Translations under genes and position numbers: made by a program
In this document: positions 32,228-37,855 of the stretch, piece by piece
Position numbering within the stretch: position 1 is the first letter of the stretch
Layout of the letters: each line of letters begins with the position of its first letter
DNA from: DATKCA01 sp035544675
Lineage (GTDB): Bacteria > Acidobacteriota > Thermoanaerobaculia > Gp7-AA8
Length of the DNA: 37,855 bases
Assembly: GCA_035544675.1 (NCBI GenBank)
Contig: DATKCA010000288.1
Location: 1-37,855 of the forward strand
Reading direction: 5' to 3'
The notes under the pieces: model-generated
The model's input: only the letters and a program-made list of their open reading frames with translations
The model's database searches: none
What the model was told of the DNA's origin: nothing

Positions 32228-33322
32228 TCAATGCACGAACTTTCTCCGGTTGCGGATGTAGTCCGCGAGGATGTACTCCCCCAGCCTGTCCGGCGACGAG
32301 TAGAACGCGCGCCCTCGATTGATCTGCGAGAGCTGCTCGACGAAGTTCACCAGCATCGGATCGGTGGCCAGCATGAACGTCGTGATCGGGATCCCGGCCC
32401 GGCGGCAGCGGTCGGCCTCTTCCAGCGTGCGGTTCACGATCTTCATGTCCAGCCCGAACGAGTTCGTATACAGATGACCACCCTCGGTCAGGGCGGAGGG
32501 TTTCCCGTCCGTGATCATGAAGATCTGCTTGTTGCTGTGCTTGCGCCTTCGGAGAATCCGCTGCGCCAGCTCCAGGCCGGCCTTCGTGTTCGTGTGAAAC
32601 GGTCCGACCTTCACATACGGGATCTCCGAGATGGGAACCTCCGTCGCATCGTCCCCGAACAGCAGCACGTCGATGGAGTCCTTCGGATACTTCGTGAGGA
32701 TCAGCTCGGTAAGCGCCAGCGCGACCTTCTTCGCCGGCGTGATTCGATCCTCTCCGTAGAGGATCATCGAGTGCGAGATGTCGATCATGACCACGGTCGC
32801 ACACCCCGAGTTGTGCTCCGTCTCGAAAACCTCGAGATCCTCCTCGGTGATGCGGATGTCGTCAGCCGGATCGCCGTGCTTCATGGCGTTCTGAAGCGTG
32901 CGGATCGAGTCGATCGACATCGGGTCGTCGCCGAAGCGGTACTGGCGCGTCTCCGTCAGACGCTCGCCCCCCTGCCCCGCCGTCTGGACGGAGTGATAAC
33001 CGGCCGCCGACTTCTTCAGGCCGCCGAAGATCTCGTCGAGCGCGTCGCGGCGGATCTGCCGCTCCCCCCCGGCAGCCAGCACCAGATTGCCGTTCGCATC
33101 CTGCCCGATGACGTTCTCCTCGGTGAGCCGCGCGAAAAAGGCCTCCAGGTCGACGTTCTCGTCGATCAGGCCGCGCTGCTGCAGCATGCGCATCCATCGC
33201 ATCGCCTCCTCGACGTCCCCGCCTGTCTGCAGCAGCAGGTGATTGAAAAGACGGCGCAGCCCCATCTCGGCAAGGAGCTGCCGGATCAGATCGGGGTCGA
33301 GATGCGAATAGCGGTGACGCAT
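32228..33322 (-). CDS. VWA domain protein, partner of MoxR-type ATPase
   Basis: This 364-residue cytosolic protein has an N-terminal helical region (about 1-160: LIRQLLAEMGLRRLFNHLL, DALDEIFGGLKKS) and a C-terminal von Willebrand A domain (about 175-350). The metal-ion site is intact: DISHS in VVMIDISHSM, a threonine in FHTNTKAGLELAQRIL, and aspartate in IFMITDGKPSAL. It follows the small RHH-helical gene by 16 nt. VWA proteins of this kind work with MoxR-family AAA+ ATPases in chaperone-like or metal-insertion roles; such an ATPase is encoded at the right edge of the same strand. The client is unknown. Confidence 0.9.
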   Translation of the reverse strand: MRHRYSHLDPDLIRQLLAEMGLRRLFNHLLLQTGGDVEEAMRWMRMLQQRGLIDENVDLEAFFARLTEENVIGQDANGNLVLAAGGERQIRRDALDEIFGGLKKSAAGYHSVQTAGQGGERLTETRQYRFGDDPMSIDSIRTLQNAMKHGDPADDIRITEEDLEVFETEHNSGCATVVMIDISHSMILYGEDRITPAKKVALALTELILTKYPKDSIDVLLFGDDATEVPISEIPYVKVGPFHTNTKAGLELAQRILRRRKHSNKQIFMITDGKPSALTEGGHLYTNSFGLDMKIVNRTLEEADRCRRAGIPITTFMLATDPMLVNFVEQLSQINRGRAFYSSPDRLGEYILADYIRNRRKFVH

Positions 33323-33338
33323 AGAGCGGGCCTCGGGC

Positions 33339-33755
33339 CTACGGTTTCTTCAGTTTCTCGATCCACTTCCTGATCGTCGGGTTGTTCGGCATTTTCTCTC
33401 TGGCCTCTTCGAGCGCCGCCAGGGCGTCGGCCTCACGGTCGAGGACGAGCAGGATCTGCACCCGAAGCTCGATCATGGCCTGAAAGAGGTTGAAGTCGGT
33501 GAGCTCCTCGTTCGCGAGGAGGGCCATGGCCCGGCTCACGAACTTGAGCGCTGTCTCGGGCTTCGAGTCGTTGAGCGCGTCCGCGGCGAAGCGGTGAAGC
33601 ATCCGCGGCGAGTCGCCCAGGAACGACTTGGCGCCGACGAACTGGTGCAGCGCCTCGCGGAGGACCGTCTCCTGGTCCGGAAACCAGCCGTCGCGGATGA
33701 TCCGATCGATCTGCCGGGCCAGCTCGGTCGGGATCTCGGTGGCGACTTTGACCAT
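33339..33755 (-). CDS. Ribbon-helix-helix plus helical-repeat small protein
   Basis: This 138-residue protein begins with MVKVATEIPTELARQIDRI, then FPDQETVLREALHQFV, the pattern of a ParD/CopG-type ribbon-helix-helix DNA-binding domain (about 1-45). The rest is helical and resembles one or two TPR units (SKPETALKFVSRAMALLANE, DREADALAALEEAREKMPNN). No toxin gene is next to it. The start at 33755 fits the RHH pattern and has TACAAT 7 nt upstream without a Shine-Dalgarno. Lying 16 nt before the VWA gene, it may be an autoregulator or adaptor of the MoxR/VWA set. Confidence 0.65.
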   Translation of the reverse strand: MVKVATEIPTELARQIDRIIRDGWFPDQETVLREALHQFVGAKSFLGDSPRMLHRFAADALNDSKPETALKFVSRAMALLANEELTDFNLFQAMIELRVQILLVLDREADALAALEEAREKMPNNPTIRKWIEKLKKP

Positions 33756-33762
33756 TGCGTCG

Positions 33763-33768
33763 ATTGTA
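33763..33768 (-). promoter_or_regulatory. Candidate -10 hexamer before the RHH protein
   Basis: TACAAT on the minus strand ends 7 nt before the ATG, the spacing expected of a leaderless transcript. It would give the RHH-VWA pair its own promoter within the larger cluster. Confidence 0.4.
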
Positions 33769-33829
33769 GCGAATGTCGTCAGCCCCACGCCCACCCTGCA
33801 CAACTCAGCGGACTGCCGCCCAACCGCCC

Positions 33830-33858
33830 GGATCCCTCGCTACGCTCGGGATGACAAT
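33830..33858. repeat. GGATCCCTCGCTACGCTCGG-type repeat
   Basis: The sequence running from GGATCCCTCGCTACGCTC to GGGATGACAAT is a near-palindromic motif of a kind found as an intergenic repeat in many bacteria, with inverted ATCCC / GGGAT ends. It overlaps the stop of the DinB-like gene and fills much of the 102-bp gap before the RHH gene. Confidence 0.6.
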
Positions 33859-34361
33859 CAGATCTGCTTCCGATGATGCTGGATGTGGCGCGCGCAGAAG
33901 AGCACTCCGTCGGGGAGCGGTGACGTACCGAAGTACGGATGCGTGAGCAGCACCTTGCGTCCATCTGCGATCGCCGCCGCGGCGCCGGAGGTCATGCGGG
34001 CGGCGCGATCGCGAAAGCCGGCGATCGCCGAAGACTGATCGGGATTCGCGACGGGCTGGCGCAGCTCGCGCGGCGCGCGCACGCCCTCCGGAAACGGCCC
34101 GCCGCGCATCAGGCGCGGCATGTACACCAGGCGCAGATACATGCGCAGCCAGAACTTCGTGCGGACCTGCATGCCCTTTCCGCCTGCCAGCTCGGCGAGC
34201 AGGACGTCGTACGCCAGATTCAGATGCTCGACGACTTCCGCCGGCGACCACTTCCCCTCGCCGCGAGGAACGAGCCACTTCTCTCGCGGAACGCGCTCCG
34301 CCGCCGCGGCCAGATCGGCCGCCGCATCGGAATGGATCCTCTCGACGTCAGGCCACTTCAT
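33858..34361 (-). CDS. DinB-like (DUF1569-type) four-helix protein
   Basis: This 167-residue protein has the DinB/YfiT four-helix layout and a likely metal site: histidine in KWSPAEVVEHLNLAYDVLL (about 37-55) and the C-terminal HIQHH. Members bind a divalent metal and some act as thiol-dependent transferases; no specific reaction can be named here. A Met/Arg-rich middle (FWLRMYLRLVYMPRLMRGG) is unusually hydrophobic. The last codons are formed by an intergenic-type repeat, so its C-terminus (HHRKQI) may have been altered by that insertion. It lies 30 nt after the M1 peptidase gene on the same strand. Confidence 0.8.
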   Translation of the reverse strand: MKWPDVERIHSDAAADLAAAAERVPREKWLVPRGEGKWSPAEVVEHLNLAYDVLLAELAGGKGMQVRTKFWLRMYLRLVYMPRLMRGGPFPEGVRAPRELRQPVANPDQSSAIAGFRDRAARMTSGAAAAIADGRKVLLTHPYFGTSPLPDGVLFCARHIQHHRKQI

Positions 34362-34391
34362 GAAACGGAAGCGATTCTCACATGTCTCTGG

Positions 34392-36281
34392 CTACGATGC
34401 CCCGCGCAGAATCGCGTCGATCGCCTCCTGGGAGACCGGGTGGTAGGTCGGGCGGGCGCGCGCGTAGATGCGCTCTGCGACCTCCCGGCCGGCCGGCGTC
34501 GCGACGAGCTTCGTGTACAGCGGGCGAAGGAACTTGCGGCGGCCCTGCGAGGTGAGGAAACGCTCCACGGCCGGATACACCTCGCGGTAGTCGCGCGAGA
34601 TCCCGAGGTCGAGCCATGAGAACAGGATTTCCGAGTTGCCGCTCTCGCTGAACCGGAAGCGTGCGTCCAGCTCGCGAAGACGATCGACGGAGATGTCCTG
34701 CGGCAGCGAGTGGATGAAGTGCAGCCACTCCAGCGACGACCAGTTGGACGCCTGCAGGGAAGCCGCCGGTGTCCCCGACCCGAACGCCGCCGCCTGCGCC
34801 TCCACGCGCGCGAACGCCTCGGACCGCGCCTGCGGCGCATTCGAAGGCAGGCCCGGGCCACTGATCCAGGCCGCGATGCCGAGCCGCTCTTCCGCGCCGG
34901 GAACCTGGCTGAGAAGACGCGATCGCATGTCGGCCAGAAATATCTCCGTCGTCATCGGTACGAATGCGAAGCGATCGAAGTAGTCGCGCAGATAGGCGTC
35001 GAATCGAGCACGGCCGACGGTCTCCTCGATGAGCCGCATGAAGAGGGAGCCCTTCTCGTACGGGAGGAACGTCGGCCCGGCATCAGGACTCCGTCCATCG
35101 AGATCGACGACCAGGCCCTCGTCGGCGTCCGCGACCTGCGGCAACTCGTCCAGCAGGTCCTTCAACCCGAGGACCCAGAGCATCTCGGCCTGCTCGCGGC
35201 CGTAGATGCGCTCGGAGATGCGGCGCTCCAGATACGTCGTGAATCCCTCGTTGAGCCAGAAGTCGCTCCACGTCGCGTTCGTAACGAGGTTGCCCGACCA
35301 CGAATGCGCCAGCTCGTGCGCGACGGTCGCCACGAGCGACTTGTCCCCGGCGATCAGCGTGGGTGTCAGGAACGTGAGGCGCGGATTCTCCATGCCGCCG
35401 TACGGAAAGCTCGGGGGCAGCACGAGCATGTCGTACCTCCCCCACCGGTACGGCCCGTACATCTCTTCGGCGACGTCGATCATCTTCTGCGTGTCTTCGA
35501 ATTCGCGCGCGGCGGACTCGATGACTTCCGGCTCGGCATAGACGCCGCTGTTGCGCCCGAGCGAGCGGAACTCCAGATCGCCGGCGGCGATGGCGAGCAG
35601 GTAGGCCGGCACCGGCTGCGGCATGCGGAAGCGATACAGCCCCTCCGGATTCTTCGCCGTCGGATTCTCGGCGCTCATCACCGCCATCAGCTGCGGCGGG
35701 ACGCGCACGACCGCGTCGTACGTGAACCGGACCTGCGGCGAGTCCTGAATGGGGACCCAGCTTCGGGCCAGGATGGCCTGCGACTGCGAGAGGAGGAACG
35801 GATCCCGCTTCCCCGCAGTCTGCATCGGATCGAGCCACTGCAGCGCGGCCGCGCCCGGGCTCGTCGTGTACTCGACCGTCACGCTGCGCGTGGCGGGCGT
35901 GATGTCGATCTCCAGCGGTGCGCCGAAGTCCGGCCTGGCCTGGCCCAGGCGATACGTCGTCGCGGTGCCGCCGTCACGAGTGACACGGTGAATCGTCAGA
36001 TCGCGGGTGTCGAGCACGAGCACGTTCGCCCGGGCCGTATTCGTAATGCCGAGCGTGGCGATGCCGCTGAGCACCTTCCGCGGAAAATCGACGCCGAGGC
36101 TCAGGGAGAGGTGGTCGACGCGGACTTCGGCGGGACGCGAGTACGAATGCGGATCGCGGACGAAGCGGGCCGCCGCCATTCCTGGCGGCGTTTGCGGCGT
36201 TTGCGGCGTTTGCGGCGTCGGCGGCGTCACAGTGGTACAACCCAAAAGCGGCAGCAGTGCAATCAGTGCGAGTCTCTTCAC
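34392..36281 (-). CDS. M1-family aminopeptidase, leukotriene A4 hydrolase-like lipoprotein
   Basis: This 629-residue zinc aminopeptidase is probably anchored in an outer leaflet: VKRLALIALLPLLGC gives a signal peptide with lipobox cysteine C15. A short TPQ-repeat linker (22-32) leads to the M1 N-terminal beta domain (about 50-240). The catalytic domain has the substrate-binding GGMEN (295-299), the zinc motif H322-E323-x2-H326 (AHELAHSW) and third ligand E345 (LNEGFTTYLE). The sequence around GGMENPRLTFLTP is very close to the LTA4H pattern. A C-terminal helical domain (about 500-629) fits Leuk-A4-hydro_C. The GTG start at 36281 overlaps the MoxR stop as GTGA, so translation is coupled. The frame is open further upstream, but that is antisense-type noise inside the MoxR gene. 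Confidence 0.92.
   Translation of the reverse strand: MKRLALIALLPLLGCTTVTPPTPQTPQTPQTPPGMAAARFVRDPHSYSRPAEVRVDHLSLSLGVDFPRKVLSGIATLGITNTARANVLVLDTRDLTIHRVTRDGGTATTYRLGQARPDFGAPLEIDITPATRSVTVEYTTSPGAAALQWLDPMQTAGKRDPFLLSQSQAILARSWVPIQDSPQVRFTYDAVVRVPPQLMAVMSAENPTAKNPEGLYRFRMPQPVPAYLLAIAAGDLEFRSLGRNSGVYAEPEVIESAAREFEDTQKMIDVAEEMYGPYRWGRYDMLVLPPSFPYGGMENPRLTFLTPTLIAGDKSLVATVAHELAHSWSGNLVTNATWSDFWLNEGFTTYLERRISERIYGREQAEMLWVLGLKDLLDELPQVADADEGLVVDLDGRSPDAGPTFLPYEKGSLFMRLIEETVGRARFDAYLRDYFDRFAFVPMTTEIFLADMRSRLLSQVPGAEERLGIAAWISGPGLPSNAPQARSEAFARVEAQAAAFGSGTPAASLQASNWSSLEWLHFIHSLPQDISVDRLRELDARFRFSESGNSEILFSWLDLGISRDYREVYPAVERFLTSQGRRKFLRPLYTKLVATPAGREVAERIYARARPTYHPVSQEAIDAILRGAS
36186..36232. repeat. 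In-frame 9-bp repeat (Pro-Gln-Thr linker)
   Basis: GCGGCGTTT recurs three times, followed by diverged copies. It encodes the TPQ repeats after the lipobox cysteine of the M1 peptidase. Because the unit is nine bases, copy-number change alters linker length but never the frame. Confidence 0.8.
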
Positions 36282-37855
36282 TTTACCGTCCGGAGTACGT
36301 TGAATTTCATCAGCTCCTGGAACGTGATCGTGGAGTCGAGGTCCTCGCGGGCCAGGCGCAAGGCCTGATGCAGCCCCTCCAGGACCATCTCCATCCAGAA
36401 CGCGCGCTCCTCGTCGCGTGATGCCTGCACGTACTTTGCCGCTGTGTCGGCGAGGCGTGGCACCCGGTTCAGCTCGGCGAGAAACACCGCGAAAGGCTGC
36501 TCGTCCGACAGCGTGATCTTGTTCCCCTCGGCGAACCAGCCGAGGATCGCGTCGTAGGCGGGCTCGTGGCGCGGGTCCTTCTTGTCCGAAGGCGGCGGCG
36601 GGGAGACCGGCGCCCCGGCCTTCCGGCCGCGGCGACCGGTGAACGAATCGTCGTCGTCGAGATCGAGCTCGCCGTAACCGCGCCGCTCCCGCTCCGGCGC
36701 GGCGCCGCGTCCGGCACGCTCCACCGCGGGGAACTTCGTCTCGAACAGCTTTCCGACCGCGATGCCGATGAGCTTCCGGGCCACGACTTCCGCGCCCTGC
36801 TGCTCCCCCTCGTAGACCATCTCGACCTTGCCGGTGATGGCCGGGAGAACCATGGCCAGATCGGAGAGACGCGGGAAGACGTAGCGGTCGCCGGTGAGGG
36901 CGGCGCGGCGCTCGAGGTTGGACTGCAGCAGCTCGATGGCAGCGATGGTGAGGCGCGCCGAGACCCCCGAGGACTGGTCGACCAGCTCCGACTCGCGCGC
37001 GGCGAACGCGATGTTCTCGACCAGGTCGCGGACGTAGAGCGGGATCTCGACGGTCACCGGCGCGTCGCGCCTGGTCCACGCTTCCTGTTCGGTGATCTGC
37101 CGGGCCGTCTCGATCTGCTGCGGGTAATGCGTGAGGATCTGCGAGTCGATACGGTCCTTGAGAGGCGTGATGATGTTGCCGCGGCTCGTGTAGTCCTCCG
37201 GATTCGCACTGAAGACCAGCACGACATCCATCGGAATGCGCACGGGAAAACCGCGGATCTGCAGGTCTCGCTCTTCCAGGATGTTCAGCAGCGCCACCTG
37301 AATGCGCGGAGCGAGGTCGGGCAGCTCGTTGATGGCGAAGATGCCGCGGTTGGTCCGCGGAATGATCCCGTAGTGGATGACCTCCTCGTCGGAGTAGGTC
37401 AGGCGCTGGTTCGCGGCTTTGATCGGATCGATGTCGCCGACGAGATCGGCCACGGTCACGTCCGGCGTGGCCAACTTCTCGCGGTAACGCTCGTCGCGGG
37501 TCAGCCACGCGATGGGCAGGTCGTCGCCCTGATCGGTGACGAGCCGGCGGCATCGCTTGCACGAAGGGTGAAACGGCGAGTCGTTGATCTCGCATCCGGC
37601 CACGATCGGCACGCGCTCGTCGAGCAGCGCGGTCAGCGAGCGGAGGATGCGCGTCTTGGCCTGACCGCGCAGTCCGAGAAGGATGATGTCGTGCTTCGAG
37701 AGCACCGCGTTGTGAATGGCCGGAATGACCGTGCGCTCGTAGCCATGGATGCCCGGAAACGTCGGCTCCTTCCGCGCGATCTTGTCGAGGAGGTTGGCCC
37801 GCATCTCGTCCTTGACGGAGCGGACCTGGTATTTCGCGGCGCGAAGCTCGCCGAG
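36278..37855 (-). CDS. MoxR/magnesium chelatase-type AAA+ ATPase (5' end outside window)
   Basis: This cytosolic AAA+ ATPase is cut by the window edge. An internal ATG exists at 37804, but the frame stays open to 37855 and the extra residues (LGELRAAKYQVRSVKDE) look like the family's conserved N-terminus, so 525 residues are visible and the true start is further out. Walker A is GLRGQAKTRILR, Walker B region is GIFAINELPDLAPRIQ, and sensor-type segments VLVFSANPEDYTSRGNI and PLKDRIDSQILTHYP follow. A cysteine cluster (CEINDSPFHPSCKRCRR) may bind metal. The C-terminal half is helical with an acidic, Arg-rich linker. It is the likely motor for the VWA protein at 32228-33322. Confidence 0.88.
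   Translation of the reverse strand, partial: LGELRAAKYQVRSVKDEMRANLLDKIARKEPTFPGIHGYERTVIPAIHNAVLSKHDIILLGLRGQAKTRILRSLTALLDERVPIVAGCEINDSPFHPSCKRCRRLVTDQGDDLPIAWLTRDERYREKLATPDVTVADLVGDIDPIKAANQRLTYSDEEVIHYGIIPRTNRGIFAINELPDLAPRIQVALLNILEERDLQIRGFPVRIPMDVVLVFSANPEDYTSRGNIITPLKDRIDSQILTHYPQQIETARQITEQEAWTRRDAPVTVEIPLYVRDLVENIAFAARESELVDQSSGVSARLTIAAIELLQSNLERRAALTGDRYVFPRLSDLAMVLPAITGKVEMVYEGEQQGAEVVARKLIGIAVGKLFETKFPAVERAGRGAAPERERRGYGELDLDDDDSFTGRRGRKAGAPVSPPPPSDKKDPRHEPAYDAILGWFAEGNKITLSDEQPFAVFLAELNRVPRLADTAAKYVQASRDEERAFWMEMVLEGLHQALRLAREDLDSTITFQELMKFNVLRTVK

Noticed and set aside
36186..36232. Phase-variable repeat in the M1 peptidase
   Set aside because: The unit is 9 bp, so slippage cannot shift the frame; it only changes linker length.
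34392..37595. Extended M1 peptidase (1067 codons)
   Set aside because: The upstream part is an out-of-frame reading of the MoxR gene; the lipoprotein signal begins at 36281.
1..37855. CRISPR array, tRNA, rRNA or intact transposase gene
   Set aside because: No regularly spaced direct repeats, no cloverleaf-type sequence and no transposase reading frame were seen; the repeats found are inverted palindromes.

Overview
The window looks like two different genomes joined inside one gene. Roughly the first 7.4-7.9 kb reads as Alphaproteobacteria: purH, mscL, a geranylgeranyl-reductase-like flavoprotein, an ATG22/UMF1-type MFS transporter, a YbjQ-like protein and the C-terminal half of a giant NAD-glutamate dehydrogenase. 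Its codons lean to GGC and CGC, and its gaps carry alphaproteobacterial-looking palindromes such as CCCCGCGAAAGCGGGG. From about 7.9 kb to the end, codon use (more GGA, CGG, TCC), gene content and repeats fit an Acidobacteriota-like soil bacterium. That content includes M28, M1, M20 and S8 peptidases, a DUF4388-FHA protein, DUF1684, a ZAS-TPR anti-sigma-like protein and a MoxR/VWA pair. The taxonomy is inferred by recognition only; no search was run.

Layout, left half: a palindrome cluster and purH (+); mscL (+); flavoprotein and MFS transporter as a minus-strand pair; ybjQ-like (+); a convergent palindrome; NAD-GDH (-), intact but compositionally mixed. Then, all on the minus strand and listed left to right: an M28 peptidase; a 153-bp element with 32-bp inverted ends; a polytopic glycosyltransferase-like membrane protein; fadJ-like and fadD-like beta-oxidation genes overlapping by 4 nt; and a NatAB-like ABC exporter, also overlapping by 4 nt.

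Layout, middle: a minus-strand unit of ECF sigma factor, ZAS-TPR protein and a small secreted peptide; an M20 dipeptidase (+); a DUF1684 lipoprotein (-); then a second sigma unit (+). In that unit the membrane-anchored partner keeps both flanks of a YfbK-type protein but seems to lack the VWA core. A zinc-ribbon protein (-) and a DUF4388-FHA protein (+) follow.

Layout, right end: serS, a secreted subtilisin, and a MoxR / M1 peptidase / DinB-like / RHH-helical / VWA cluster, all on the minus strand. The MoxR gene runs off the window edge.

Three points deserve most attention: the in-gene junction near 7.4-7.9 kb; the sigma / TPR anti-sigma / exported-peptide unit, which resembles Rap-Phr gene order; and the VWA-less YfbK-like anti-sigma partner. 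Several right-part genes lack a Shine-Dalgarno and have a TANNNT hexamer 7-10 nt before the start codon, as expected for leaderless transcripts. No tRNA, rRNA, CRISPR array or intact transposase gene was seen, and no gap between genes exceeds about 270 bp.
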